Source of the DNA: Microbacterium salitolerans
GTDB lineage: Bacteria; Actinomycetota; Actinomycetes; Actinomycetales; Microbacteriaceae
NCBI RefSeq assembly: GCF_019720895.1
Contig: NZ_JAHKSH010000001.1
Span: 62,001 to 126,000 of the forward strand
DNA length: 64,000 nt
Reading direction: 5' to 3'
Shown here: positions 52,006 to 63,323 of the stretch, one piece after another
Layout: each line of letters begins with the position of its first letter
Numbering within the stretch: position 1 is the stretch's first letter
Translations under genes and position numbers: made by a program
Notes under the pieces: generated by a model
What the model was told of the DNA's origin: nothing
The model's database searches: none
The model's input: only the letters and a program-made list of their open reading frames with translations

Positions 52006-52800
52006 CTATCGCAGATCCCGCGGCACGACGAGCGGGGTGCCGGTGACCGGGTCCGGGATCACGACATTCGGCAGGGCGAACACGTCGCGGACGAGATCGG
52101 ACGTGATCGTCGCGGCCGGCGCGCCCTCCGCGACGATCGCTCCCTCGGACATCACGACGACGTGCGACGCGAAGCGGGCGGCCTGGTTGAGGTCGTGCAG
52201 CACCGCGACGACAGTGCGGCCGGCGGCGTTGAGGCGGTGGAGGAGGCCGAGCACCTCGAACTGGTGGGAGACGTCGAGGAACGTCGTCGGCTCGTCGAGC
52301 AGCAGCATCGGCGTCTCCTGCGCGAGAACCATGGCGATCCACACGCGCTGACGCTGACCGCCAGAGAGCTCGTCGACGCGGCGGTCGCCGAGGTCGCGCA
52401 CGCCCGTCTCCTCGAGGGCCTCGGCGACAGCGGCCTCGTCGGCGGGCGACCACTGGCGCAGCAGCCGCTGGTGCGCGAACCGCCCGCGTGAGACGAGCTC
52501 CGCGACAGTGATGCCGTCGGGCGCGGTCGCCGACTGGGGCAGCAGTCCGATGCGGGTCGCGGCGCGCTTGGCGGGAACGTGCGCGATGTCGGACCCGTCG
52601 AGCACGACCTGCCCGGCCGACGGACGCAGCAGGCCGGCGAGCGCGCGCAGCAGCGTCGACTTGCCTGAGGCGTTGGGCCCAAGGATCACGGTGAACGATC
52701 CCGGCGGCACGCGGAATGAGAGCCCCTCACTGATGACGCGCTGGTCGTAGCGCAGAGTGACGTCGTCAGCGGCGAGAACGACGGGGGAGGGATCGGTCAT
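52006..52800 (-). CDS. Iron-siderophore ABC transporter ATP-binding protein (FecE/FepC-like)
   Basis: 264 residues. Walker A is GPNASGKST, Q-loop IGLLPQSATAPDGITV, signature LSGGQRQR, Walker B MLLLDEPTTFLDVSHQ and H-loop LHDLNQAARFASHV; the TFLD and DLNQA sequences are characteristic of siderophore and B12 importers. It overlaps the permease gene by four bases and is the last gene of the iron operon. Confidence 0.94.
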   Translation of the reverse strand: MTDPSPVVLAADDVTLRYDQRVISEGLSFRVPPGSFTVILGPNASGKSTLLRALAGLLRPSAGQVVLDGSDIAHVPAKRAATRIGLLPQSATAPDGITVAELVSRGRFAHQRLLRQWSPADEAAVAEALEETGVRDLGDRRVDELSGGQRQRVWIAMVLAQETPMLLLDEPTTFLDVSHQFEVLGLLHRLNAAGRTVVAVLHDLNQAARFASHVVVMSEGAIVAEGAPAATITSDLVRDVFALPNVVIPDPVTGTPLVVPRDLR

Positions 52801-53840
52801 GCGGTCTTCCTGATCTCGTGGGCGAGCAGCCAGATGAGGTAGCCACCGCCGATGACGACGGTGACGACGCCGACGGGGACGGTCAGCGGGATCACGTGCT
52901 GCGCGACGATGTCCGACGCGACGAGCACAGCGGCGCCTGTCGCGGCCGACGCGGCGATCGGGATCTCTGCCGTGCCGGCGAGGCGGCGCGCGATCTGCGG
53001 CGCGGCCAGGGCGACGAACGAGATCGGTCCGGCGACGGCGGTCGTCACGCTCACGAGCGCGACGGCGAGGCCGATCGCCGCCCATCGGATCCGCGAAACG
53101 GCGACGCCGCTCGCCCGGGCGGCGTCGGCGCCGAGGTCGAGCTGGCGCAGGCCGCGCGAGACGAGGGGGACGGCGGCGAGGAGCACGAGCACGACGGCGG
53201 TCGCGGGCCACCCCGTGGCCGCGGTGACGCCGTTGAGGCTCCCGGCGCCCCAGGCCGCGGCGAACAGCGCCGTCTCGAGTTCGGCGCGCAGGAGCAGCCA
53301 GGTGTTGAGTGCGGAGAGCATGGCCGAGACGCCGATGCCGACGACGATGAACCGGAACCCCTGCAGGCCGTCGCGCGAGGCGAGCATGAGGATGGCGACG
53401 GCCGCCGCGAGTCCGCCGGCGAGCGAGCCGAGCGTGAGCATGGCCCAGCCGCCGCCGGCGATGAGCGTGAGGATCATGCCCGTGTACGCGCCGCTCGCGA
53501 GGCCGATGACGTCGGGACTGGCGAGCGGGTTGCGCGTGAACGTCTGGAAGACGGCGCCCGCGACGCCGAGGGCGGCGCCGAACGCGATCGCGCTCGCCGC
53601 CCGAGGGAGACGCCACTCGAGCACGGCGGTGCGTGCGAGCCCGTCCGTCCGGCCGGTGAAGGATCCGACGACCTCCGCAGGTGCGACGGGGTAGTCGCCG
53701 AGGGCGAGGGCGGTGACGCCGAGGATCAGGACAACGACGGTGACGGCGGCGGTGGCGGCGGCGCGGCGCACGCGGACGACGACGCGGTGGCGGCCCCGCC
53801 CCAGGACGAGGCGCCGGTGGGCGAAGCGGACGTCCGTCAC
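52797..53840 (-). CDS. Iron-siderophore ABC transporter permease 2 (FecCD family)
   Basis: 347 residues from a GTG that overlaps the upstream permease stop (GTGA). FecCD hallmarks are LEWRLPRAASAIAFGAALGVAGAVFQTFTRNPLASPDVIGL, the LGADAARASGV loop and GPISFVALAAPQIARRLAGT. About ten membrane helices. It forms the translocation channel with permease 1. Confidence 0.93.
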   Translation of the reverse strand: MTDVRFAHRRLVLGRGRHRVVVRVRRAAATAAVTVVVLILGVTALALGDYPVAPAEVVGSFTGRTDGLARTAVLEWRLPRAASAIAFGAALGVAGAVFQTFTRNPLASPDVIGLASGAYTGMILTLIAGGGWAMLTLGSLAGGLAAAVAILMLASRDGLQGFRFIVVGIGVSAMLSALNTWLLLRAELETALFAAAWGAGSLNGVTAATGWPATAVVLVLLAAVPLVSRGLRQLDLGADAARASGVAVSRIRWAAIGLAVALVSVTTAVAGPISFVALAAPQIARRLAGTAEIPIAASAATGAAVLVASDIVAQHVIPLTVPVGVVTVVIGGGYLIWLLAHEIRKTA

Positions 53841-54874
53841 AGCGCGCTCGCTCGGCGTCGGCGCACGAGGGCGATGAGCACGGGCGCCCCGACGAAGGCG
53901 GTGACGATGCCGGCGGGCATCTCCCCGGGGGCGGCGACGCGCCCCACGATGTCGGCGAGCACGACGAGCGCGGGCGCGGCGAGCATCGATACGGCGAAGA
54001 TGCGCCGCTGGTCGGTGCCGACGCTCCAGCGCACGACGTGCGGGATCATCAGACCGACGAACGCGATCGGGCCGGCGATGGCGGTCGCGGTGCCGGCCAG
54101 GAGGGTGACGGCGGCGATCGCCGAGCCCTGCACACGTGCGAGTCGCACGCCGTGCGACCGCGCAACATCGGCGCCGAGCGCGACGGAGTTCAGCGCCGGG
54201 GCCGCGACGAAGGCGAGGGCCAGGCCGGCGACCAGCAGCGGGGCGGTCGTCGCGAGCACGTCGGGGCCGCGCTCGAGGAGGGAACCGGCGTTCCACCCGC
54301 GCATCCGGTCGAAGGCGTCGGGGTGGGTGAGCGTGAGACCCGTCGTGAGCCCCGCCAGCACGGCGCCGACCGCGACGCCGGCGACCGTGAGACGGATCGG
54401 ATCCGCAGGGCCGCTCCGGGAGGATCCGAGCGCATACACGGCGGCGGTCACGACGAAGGCGCCGAGACAGGCGAGCCAGACGTAGCCGCCGGGCTCGGTG
54501 ATCCCGAGGAATGCGATGCCGATCGCCACGAAGAATGCCGCGCCCGCGTTGACGCCGAGGATGCCCGGATCCGCGAGCGGATTGCGGGTGAAGGCCTGGA
54601 TGAGGGCACCCGCGACGCCGAGGGCGACCCCGACCATGACGCCCGCGATCGCGCGCGGCACCCGCTGATCCCATACGACGAAGCGCGCCTCGTCGGTTCC
54701 GGCGCCCGCGAGCGCGGCGAGAATCTCGTCGGCCCGCAGCGGGTTCGCGCCGACGAAGACCGATGCGACGAGTGCGGCGACGAGTGCCCCGGCGAAGACC
54801 GTCGTCCAGGCGCGCGCGCGACGGGCGGCCGCACCCGTGACCGTCCGTCGCGTCGAGGATCCCGCGCCCGTCAT
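53837..54874 (-). CDS. Iron-siderophore ABC transporter permease 1 (FecCD family)
   Basis: 345 residues from the ATG at 54874. Markers are WDQRVPRAIAGVMVGVALGVAGALIQAFTRNPLADPGILGVNAGAA, LGADVARSHGVRLARV and GPIAFVGLMIPHVVRWSVGTDQR. It lies eight bases after the binding-protein gene and overlaps permease 2. Confidence 0.93.
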   Translation of the reverse strand: MTGAGSSTRRTVTGAAARRARAWTTVFAGALVAALVASVFVGANPLRADEILAALAGAGTDEARFVVWDQRVPRAIAGVMVGVALGVAGALIQAFTRNPLADPGILGVNAGAAFFVAIGIAFLGITEPGGYVWLACLGAFVVTAAVYALGSSRSGPADPIRLTVAGVAVGAVLAGLTTGLTLTHPDAFDRMRGWNAGSLLERGPDVLATTAPLLVAGLALAFVAAPALNSVALGADVARSHGVRLARVQGSAIAAVTLLAGTATAIAGPIAFVGLMIPHVVRWSVGTDQRRIFAVSMLAAPALVVLADIVGRVAAPGEMPAGIVTAFVGAPVLIALVRRRRASAL

Positions 54875-54882
54875 GCGCGCGG

Positions 54883-55821
54883 TCAGCCCTCCTGCAGGAT
54901 CCGCTCGAGGTCGTCGAGCACCGTCATGCCGCCGACGGGACCGACGCCGGTGATCCAGAACGAGAAGTCGACGAGCTCGAGGTCGCCGAACGCGTCGGCG
55001 TTGTCCGCGATGGACGCGGGCATCGTCGTCGGGTCGTCGACGTCTGCCGTCGTGACGAGCACGAGGTCGGCCTCGGCCTCGCGCGCCTGCTCGGGCGAGA
55101 TGTCGAGCGAGATGTCCTCCCAGTCGTGTTCGGGCGTCGTGAACCCGGCGCACTCGAGGGTGCTCCCGGCGAAGGACAGGGGGCCGTACAGCGTCAGGCG
55201 CGTGTCGCGCGGGCGCACGAGCTGGGCGGTCTGGCCGGCCGTGTCGTACTCGTCGGCGATCTCCGTGCAGCGGGCCTCGTAGTCGGCCAGGAGGTCCTCC
55301 GCACCCTGCTCGTCGCCGAGCGCCTCGGCGACGAGGGCGACGTTGTCCTGCCACGGGTCGGCCTGCGTATCCATGAAGACGGTGGGTGCGACGTCGGACA
55401 GCTGGTCGTAGAGCGCCGAGTGGCGCGACTCCGTGCCGAGGATGAGGTCGGGCTCGAGGGCGGCGATGCGCTCGACGCTCGGCTCGGTGACGGTGCCGAC
55501 CATCTCGATGTCCGCGGCCTCGTCGCCGAGGTAGGCGGGCACGCCCGTCTCCTCGCTGAGCACGGCTGTGCCGACGGGGATCGCGCCGAGGGCGACGGAG
55601 GTGTCGAGCTGCACGGGCTCGAGCACGACGACGCGCTGGGGGTCATCGGGAACGGCGGTCTCGCCGCGTGCGTGATCGACGGCATGGGTCCCGCCCTCGG
55701 TCTGCGCTGCGGCGGAGTCGTCACCGGACGGCGCGGAGCAGGCGGTCAGGAGCAGAGCTCCGGTGGCGAGCGCGGCAACGGCGCCGAGGGGGCGCAGACG
55801 GCGGGGAGCGAGCACGGGCAT
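54883..55821 (-). CDS. Siderophore-binding lipoprotein
   Basis: 312 residues. The start is the ATG at 55821 because AGAAGGA precedes it; an upstream in-frame ATG (55869) would break the signal peptide. The lipobox ends at Cys28 (ALLLTAC). Family 8 (TroA-like) features are PDDPQRVVVLEPVQLDTSVALGAIPVGTA, RIAALEPDLILGTESRH and LVRPRDTRLTLYGPLSFAGSTLE. It first binds ferric siderophore for the following permeases. An iron box lies directly upstream. Confidence 0.92.
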   Translation of the reverse strand: MPVLAPRRLRPLGAVAALATGALLLTACSAPSGDDSAAAQTEGGTHAVDHARGETAVPDDPQRVVVLEPVQLDTSVALGAIPVGTAVLSEETGVPAYLGDEAADIEMVGTVTEPSVERIAALEPDLILGTESRHSALYDQLSDVAPTVFMDTQADPWQDNVALVAEALGDEQGAEDLLADYEARCTEIADEYDTAGQTAQLVRPRDTRLTLYGPLSFAGSTLECAGFTTPEHDWEDISLDISPEQAREAEADLVLVTTADVDDPTTMPASIADNADAFGDLELVDFSFWITGVGPVGGMTVLDDLERILQEG

Positions 55822-55884
55822 AGGCGTCCTTCTGGTCGGGGAGGGAGCGCTGGCCGGAGGAGCGAACACGGGCCGGCGGGTTAC

Positions 55885-55903
55885 TTAGCTGAGCCTAACC
55901 TCA
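55885..55903 (-). promoter_or_regulatory. DtxR/IdeR-type iron box
   Basis: TTAGCTGAGCCTAACCTCA matches the 19-base DtxR/IdeR consensus at about 16 positions by eye. It lies 64 bases upstream of the siderophore-binding lipoprotein start, so the importer should be derepressed when iron is low. Confidence 0.85.
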
Positions 55904-55931
55904 CTTGAGGTGGTGTCTCCAATCGACCCCG

Positions 55932-56771
55932 TCATGCCCGCGGGCGGTCGTTCCAGTACTCCTGCACGTGCACCCGGTCGGAGCGGATCCCCGCGCTCCC
56001 GAGCAGCGAGCGGATCCGCGCGACGCGCTGACTCTCGGTCGCACACCACGCGTAGAAGCCATCGCCCGCCGAGGCGGCGGTCGCGCCGTTGTCCCGCGCC
56101 CATGCTCCGACGGCCGCGGCGAGGGGGTCGCCGCCGCGCTGCCCAGCCGCGCGCAGAACGACGGCGAGACGGTCTCCGACGTCGTCGCGCAGCCACTCGG
56201 CATCCCGCGGGTCCGCGGCCTCGACGAGCACTTCGGCCGCGACGTCGGCCGGCAGGTCGCGCACGATCCCGCGCACCGCGGGAAACGCCGTCTCGTCGCC
56301 GCAGATCAGCACACGCCGAGCGGATCCGGGATCCCACTGCACGCCGTGTCGCCCCGCGTCGCGCCGCGCGTCGGGGGCCGAGACGAGCAGGCGGTCGCCG
56401 ACCTGCGCGCGTCGCGCCCATGTGCACGCCGGGCCCTCCGTGGCGTGGTGGAAGAAGTCGATGTCGAGCTCCTGCCCCTCGGGCCGCGCCGAGCTCACGG
56501 TGTAGCTGCGCAGGACGGGCCGCCGGTCGCGCGGCAGGTCGCGCCATTCGCGCCGCCACTCGGCCTCAGGAAGGAGCGCCCGGTCGAGCTCGGCGGGATA
56601 TGCGGCGGGAGACAGCAGGATCTTGATCCGCTGATCCAGGCCGCGTGGCACGAGGTGAGCGAGCTGCGGGCCCGCGAGCGTCACGCGCGTGAACGCGGGA
56701 GACAGTCGCGAGACGACGCGCACGGTCGTGCCGAACAGCGCGTTGGGGGAATCGAGGAAGGAGGGAGTCAT
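55932..56771 (-). CDS. Siderophore-interacting protein (FAD-dependent ferric reductase, SIP/ViuB family)
   Basis: 279 residues. The FAD-binding domain holds LSPAFTRVTLAGPQLAHLVPRGLDQRIKILL and RSYTVSSARPEGQELDIDFFHHA (flavin-binding RxYT). The C-terminal NAD(P)H-like domain has RVLICGDETAFPAVRGIVRDLPADVAAEVLVE and the SIP-type end VHVQEYWNDRPRA. It reduces ferric siderophore inside the cell to free the iron. It stands upstream of the importer operon on the same strand, across the iron box. Confidence 0.92.
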   Translation of the reverse strand: MTPSFLDSPNALFGTTVRVVSRLSPAFTRVTLAGPQLAHLVPRGLDQRIKILLSPAAYPAELDRALLPEAEWRREWRDLPRDRRPVLRSYTVSSARPEGQELDIDFFHHATEGPACTWARRAQVGDRLLVSAPDARRDAGRHGVQWDPGSARRVLICGDETAFPAVRGIVRDLPADVAAEVLVEAADPRDAEWLRDDVGDRLAVVLRAAGQRGGDPLAAAVGAWARDNGATAASAGDGFYAWCATESQRVARIRSLLGSAGIRSDRVHVQEYWNDRPRA

Positions 56772-56802
56772 CGTGTCGTCGTCACGCGCGGCATCGCCTG
56801 AC

Positions 56803-57390
56803 TCAGCTCCCGTACCCGAGCCCGTCGATCAGGTCGAGCCCGCGCTTCGCCCACCCGATCTCGGTGCGGGCGCGCTCGACGAGGTTCTCGTAGCCGAAGC
56901 GCTTGAAGGCGACGACGCGGGCGTGGTCCTCGGGCGGCGTGACGGCGAGGCGCTCTCGCAGCATCGGCGTGCCGTGGGCGTCGACGCGCTCGAGTTCGGC
57001 CTCCCACTGGTCGAGCTCGCCCTGCCAGTGCGCGATGTGATCTTCGAGGAAGGAGCGCGCCGCTTCGGGGGTCGCGGCTTCAAGGTAGGCGGCCTTGAGC
57101 GACGCGGGTTCGCGCACCCGGGCGTAGGAGAGGGGGCCGTTCATCCAGGCGAGATAGTCCTCTTCGCCGGCAGCGGTCACGTGGTAGACCCGGCGGGTGC
57201 CGCGGGTGCCGCGCACCTGCTCCTCGCCCTCGATGAGCTCGGCCTTCTCCATCTTCCGCAGCTCGGGGTAGATCTGGCTGTCGGGTGCGTGCCACAGATG
57301 GCCGACCGATGTGTCGAACTGCTTCTGCAGGTCGTATCCGGACATCGGGCCGACCCGCAGCAGCGCGAGCAGGGCGTAGCGAAGACTCAT
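56803..57390 (-). CDS. PadR-family transcriptional regulator
   Basis: 195 residues from the ATG at 57390. The PadR winged helix is typical: LRYALLALLRVGPMSGYDLQKQFDTSVGHLWHAPDSQIYPELRKMEKAELI, then GTRRVYHVTAAGEEDYLAWM. The C-terminal helical dimerisation domain covers about residues 95-190. PadR proteins often respond to phenolic acids, which suits the vanillate-type O-demethylase gene directly upstream on the same strand. Confidence 0.9.
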   Translation of the reverse strand: MSLRYALLALLRVGPMSGYDLQKQFDTSVGHLWHAPDSQIYPELRKMEKAELIEGEEQVRGTRGTRRVYHVTAAGEEDYLAWMNGPLSYARVREPASLKAAYLEAATPEAARSFLEDHIAHWQGELDQWEAELERVDAHGTPMLRERLAVTPPEDHARVVAFKRFGYENLVERARTEIGWAKRGLDLIDGLGYGS

Positions 57391-57434
57391 CTCTCGATCC
57401 TCTCGCGTCCGCGCGGGATCCTGCGCGGACGACA

Positions 57435-57472
57435 GGGGGCTCGGGCGACCCGCAGGTCGAGCCCGAGCCCCC
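57435..57472 (-). terminator. Hairpin after ligM
   Basis: Arms GGGGGCTCGGGC (57435-57446) and its complement (57461-57472), with a small inner stem in the loop, 13 bases after the ligM stop codon and before the PadR gene. Confidence 0.85.
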
Positions 57473-57484
57473 GTCAGGTGGTGA

Positions 57485-59803
<2,319 letters not shown>

Positions 59804-59804
<1 letters not shown>

Positions 59805-60679
59805 CAGGCGCTCGCCTGGAACTTCCGCGCCCACTCCGCCGTCGCCGAGAGGCCGCCGAACGTGTAGAAGTGGACGCCGACGTCGCCGGCCGCGTCGTCG
59901 GCCGCGACGAGGGCGCCGAGATCGTTGATGAAGCGGTCGGGGCCGGCCGTTCCCATGAGGTTCGTCAGCGAGAAGCCGTACTTCTTGACGATCATGGCGT
60001 TCGCGCCGATGCCGAAGCGGCGGGCGAATCCGAGCAGGCGCTTGATGCCGGCGGGGCCGGGCGTGCCGACGCGGATGGGGGCGTCGATGCCGCGCTCGCG
60101 GACCTTGCGGATCCACGAGATCACCGGCTCGGTGTCGAAGCCGAACTGCGTGAGGATCACCGCGTCGAGGCCCTGCTCCTTGAGAGCGGCCGTCTTGGCC
60201 GCGAGGTGCTCCCACAGCACGTCGTCGGCGATGTCGGGGTGTCCCTCGGGGTATCCCGCGATCGACACCTCCTTGACACCGAACTCGGGGAGGCGACCCG
60301 ACTGGATCACGTCGAGCGAGCTCGCGTACGGGCCCATCGGGGTCTCGGGGTCGCCGCCGACGCTGAAGACGTGGTCGGATGCGCCCACGTCACGCAGGGC
60401 GGCGAGGAACTCCTCGAGCTGCGCGACGGATCCGAGGCGGCGCGCCGAGATGTGCGGGACGGGGATGAAGCCCGCCTCCTTGACGGCCTTCGCGGCCGCG
60501 ACGCGCATCTCGAGATCCTCGTTGCCGAGGAACGTCACGTTGATGCGGGTTCCCTGCGGGATGAGGCTCTGCGCCTCGTGCAGTCCGGGCACGTCCTTGC
60601 CCGTCATCTCGAGCGAGAAGTCGTCGATGAGGTTCTGGCCAGCGTTCACGGATGAGGGTCCTTCCGTTTCGGTGCGCAT
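59804..60679 (-). CDS. metF: Methylenetetrahydrofolate reductase family protein
   Basis: 291 residues (ATG at 60679; a GTG 11 codons in, after GGAAGGA, is an alternative start). TIM-barrel MetF features are FSLEMTGKDV near the start, GTRINVTFLGNEDLEMRVAAAKAVKEAGFIPVPHISARRL, HVFSVGGDPETPMGPYASSLDVIQSG, SIAGYPEGHPD and LTQFGFDTEPVISWIRKVRERGIDAPIRVG. It likely oxidises methyl-THF from O-demethylation to methylene-THF in this context. It is the first gene of the metF-purU-ligM operon. FolD, needed to reach formyl-THF, is not in the window. Confidence 0.9.
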
Positions 60680-60699
60680 CGTTGCGCTTCCGGATCGAA

Positions 60700-60720
60700 T
60701 ATAACTATGGGCATAGGGAA
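60700..60720 (-). promoter_or_regulatory. Probable metF-purU-ligM promoter with small dyad
   Basis: An AT-rich patch upstream of metF contains CTATGGGCATAG (60705-60716, a near-perfect dyad) next to TATATT-like sequence on the minus strand, a plausible -10 with overlapping operator. The nearby PadR and LysR genes are possible binders. Confidence 0.4.
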
Positions 60721-60766
60721 ATGTCTAGGGGTAATCGAGAATCTGTCTCCACACCCCGAGACGCGC

Positions 60767-60801
60767 GCACGCCCCCGGCCTGGGATGGGCCGGGGGCGTG
60801 C
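60767..60801 (-). terminator. Hairpin after the second O-demethylase gene
   Basis: A perfect 14-base stem (60767-60780 with 60788-60801, GCACGCCCCCGGCC) with a seven-base loop, 13 bases after the stop codon of the minus-strand gene. Confidence 0.9.
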
Positions 60802-60813
60802 GGAGCGGAGGGA

Positions 60814-62187
60814 TCAGTCGGCGCGATACGAGGTGCGCGCCTCCTCTGTCAGAGGGGCGGGCTGCACGGTCGCACGGATCGTCACCTGCACGTGGTCCTC
60901 CACCTGCAGCTTCGACGAGGGCGTGTCCTCGCCCCAGACGACCGTCACCTCCGTGCCCGGCTCCGCGAACTCCGGCTCGACGACGGCCAGCGACAGGATC
61001 GCCCGCTCGTTCGCGGAGTAGCCGGTCCACGTCGACTGCCCGACGATGCGCCCGCCCGCCTCGACGCGGTCCGCGTGGAAGGTGTCGTAGAGCGACATGG
61101 GCAGGTTGAAGTACTTGGCGCCGGGGCCCGGCCTGTACATGGACCCGACGGCGTCGGCGACGTCGTCGCCGTTCCACACGAGCGTCACCTTCCGGCGCGT
61201 GTCGGTCTCACCCTCGTCGACCATCTTCTCGAGCGCCTCACGCCCGATGAACTCGTGGTCGAACTTCACGATGCGGCCGTAGTCGAGCTCGAACGGCGTG
61301 ACGTAGTAGTCCTCGATGTCGTCGGAGTGGAAGCTCCCGCCGAGCGGTGAGATCGTCTCGTAGGCGTTGTGCTTCAGCCAGCGGCGGTACGGGGCGAGCT
61401 TCTCGTCGGTGTAGATCGCGGGCAGCGGGCGCGGCAGCCAGCCGGATTCGAGCGCGTTCGTGTGGTACGCGCGGCCGCCGACCTGGATCATGCCGTGCTT
61501 CTCGCCGGCCGCGAGCAGCGCCGCGTGCACAGCGGGTTGGTCCTCCCACGGCCCCCACATCTCGAACCCGGGCTCTCCCGCCATGCCGTGGCGGAGTGCG
61601 CGCACTTCCTTGCCGCCGATGGTGAAGCGCGTCATGTGGAAGAACTTCAGCTTCGGGGGCTCCTCGCCCGTCGCCTCGCGGATGACGTCCATCGCGCCCG
61701 GGCCCTGCACCTGGTAGCGGTACACGACAGGATCCCCCGTGCGCACGAGCGAGTTGTCGTCGCGCCAGATGCGCACGTCGTATCCGCCCGTGACCGCGTG
61801 GTAATGCATCCAGTTGATCGACGGCGGGATGCCGACGGCCTGGTACTCGTCGTCGTCGAGGTGGAAGAGGATGTTGTCGCCGATGACGTGACCGCTGTGG
61901 CTGACCGCGACGAACTGCTTCGCCATGTCGACGGGGAACTTCTCGACGCTGTTGACGCCGAGGTCGCTGATGAGCTTGAGGGCATCGGGGCCCTTGATGT
62001 TGAGGTCGGCCATGTGATGCGACTGGTCGTAGAGGACCGAGGTGCGTCGCCACGCGAGCTGCTCGTCGCGCCAGTTCGAGAACTCCTGCACGACGCGCGG
62101 CACGACCGCCGGCGGTGTCTGCGACTCCCAGAGCAGAGGGACGGGGCCACCGGCCTCCGCGATCGCCTCTTCGAGATTGCTCGCCAT
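60814..62187 (-). CDS. Second LigM/DesA-type tetrahydrofolate-dependent O-demethylase
   Basis: 457 residues from an ATG with a near-perfect AAGGAGG site. Same fold and blocks as ligM (YDQSHHMADLNIKG; KFFHMTRFTIGGKEVRALRHGMAG; RAYHTNALESGWLPRPLPAIY), with the catalytic His and the Tyr kept. At the position of LigM Arg122 it has Ile (VGIPPSINWMHYH). This suggests a different methoxy substrate, for example a syringate- or gallate-type acid, or a neutral methoxyphenol. It has its own transcription unit, divergent from a LysR regulator. Confidence 0.88.
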   Translation of the reverse strand: MASNLEEAIAEAGGPVPLLWESQTPPAVVPRVVQEFSNWRDEQLAWRRTSVLYDQSHHMADLNIKGPDALKLISDLGVNSVEKFPVDMAKQFVAVSHSGHVIGDNILFHLDDDEYQAVGIPPSINWMHYHAVTGGYDVRIWRDDNSLVRTGDPVVYRYQVQGPGAMDVIREATGEEPPKLKFFHMTRFTIGGKEVRALRHGMAGEPGFEMWGPWEDQPAVHAALLAAGEKHGMIQVGGRAYHTNALESGWLPRPLPAIYTDEKLAPYRRWLKHNAYETISPLGGSFHSDDIEDYYVTPFELDYGRIVKFDHEFIGREALEKMVDEGETDTRRKVTLVWNGDDVADAVGSMYRPGPGAKYFNLPMSLYDTFHADRVEAGGRIVGQSTWTGYSANERAILSLAVVEPEFAEPGTEVTVVWGEDTPSSKLQVEDHVQVTIRATVQPAPLTEEARTSYRAD

Positions 62188-62259
62188 GATTCCTCCTTGA
62201 ATCGGTGTCGTGCGCCGTCGGGCCCACGTGTCTTCAGTCTTGACGCGACCGCCCTCACC

Positions 62260-62276
62260 TGTAAAACATGAGTTCA
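62260..62276. promoter_or_regulatory. Candidate LysR-type binding site
   Basis: TGTAAAACATGAGTTCA, a loose TG-N13-CA dyad in the 115-base divergent region between the O-demethylase gene and the LysR gene. It has the placement expected for a LysR recognition site; no other copy is present to support it. Confidence 0.3.
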
Positions 62277-62302
62277 CGACGTGTCACCCCAGGAGAACTT
62301 GC

Positions 62303-63220
62303 ATGAGCGACATCCCCTTCACCTTTCGCCAGCTCGAGTACTTCAGCGCCATCGCGGCGGAGGGATCCCTGTCGGCGGCCGCCCGTCGCTGTCACGTGAG
62401 CGCGTCCGCCCTCGCGCTCGCCGTCGACGAGCTCGAGCGGCATATGTCGCTGCAGCTCGTCGTCCGCCGCAAGGGGCACGGCGTCACGCTGACCCCGGCC
62501 GGGTCCCGCGTGCTGTCGCTCGCGCGCGGGCTGCTGACGGACGCCGAGACGCTGGCGGCCGACGCCTGGCAGGCGTCGACGACTCTCACGGGGCGATTCC
62601 GGCTCGGCTGCTTCTCGACGCTCGCACCGTTCTTCCTCCCCGCCGTCGTCCAGGAGTTCCAGGCGAGCCACCCGCAGCTCGAGATCGACTGCGTCGAGGC
62701 GAGCGCGCCGGAGCTGCACGAGATGCTCCTGCAGGGTCGCCTCGACGCGGCGCTTCTGTACAGCGTCGACGTCTCGGCCCAGCTCGACTTCGACGTCGTG
62801 CGGGAGCACCGCCCGCACGTCGTGGTCGGGGAGGATCATCCGTTCGCCGGGCGCGGGGAGGTGCACCTGGGGGAGCTCCTGACGGAACCGCTCGTGGTGC
62901 TCGACGTGCAGCCCACCCGCCAGAACACCCGAAACATCTTCGCGGCGCTCGACCTCGCCCCCACGATCGGGCACGTGACCACGAGCTTCGAGCTCGCGCG
63001 ATGCCTCGTCGGTCGCGGCGCGGGGTACGCCATCCTCTTCCAGCATCCGGCGACCGACCTGACGTACGACGGTCACGTCGTGCGCACGATCCCCATCGCC
63101 GACGATGTGCCGCCCACGATCACGGGCCTCGCCCGTCCCGCGGGCTCCCCGCGCACTGCGCGATACCGCGCGCTGCACGAGTTCCTGCGGGGGTGGCGGG
63201 AGCCGGCACCGGTCGGGTGA
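62303..63220 (+). CDS. LysR-family transcriptional regulator
   Basis: 305 residues from the ATG at 62303, with AGGAG seven bases upstream. The N-terminal helix-turn-helix is FTFRQLEYFSAIAAEGSLSAAARRCHVSASALALAVDELERHMSLQLVVRRKGHGVTLTPAG. The effector domain starts near residue 92 (GRFRLGCFSTLAPFFLPAVVQEFQASHPQLEIDCVE). It is divergent from the second O-demethylase gene, which it most likely activates in response to the aromatic substrate. Confidence 0.94.
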   Translation: MSDIPFTFRQLEYFSAIAAEGSLSAAARRCHVSASALALAVDELERHMSLQLVVRRKGHGVTLTPAGSRVLSLARGLLTDAETLAADAWQASTTLTGRFRLGCFSTLAPFFLPAVVQEFQASHPQLEIDCVEASAPELHEMLLQGRLDAALLYSVDVSAQLDFDVVREHRPHVVVGEDHPFAGRGEVHLGELLTEPLVVLDVQPTRQNTRNIFAALDLAPTIGHVTTSFELARCLVGRGAGYAILFQHPATDLTYDGHVVRTIPIADDVPPTITGLARPAGSPRTARYRALHEFLRGWREPAPVG

Positions 63221-63323
63221 TCCTCCGCGTGCACGAGGGAACAACTTCTGTGCGCTGGCGTTGAGCCCACCTTGTACCCGGACGAGCCCCGTATTGCGAT
63301 CCGCCCGCTGTTAGCATCGCGGC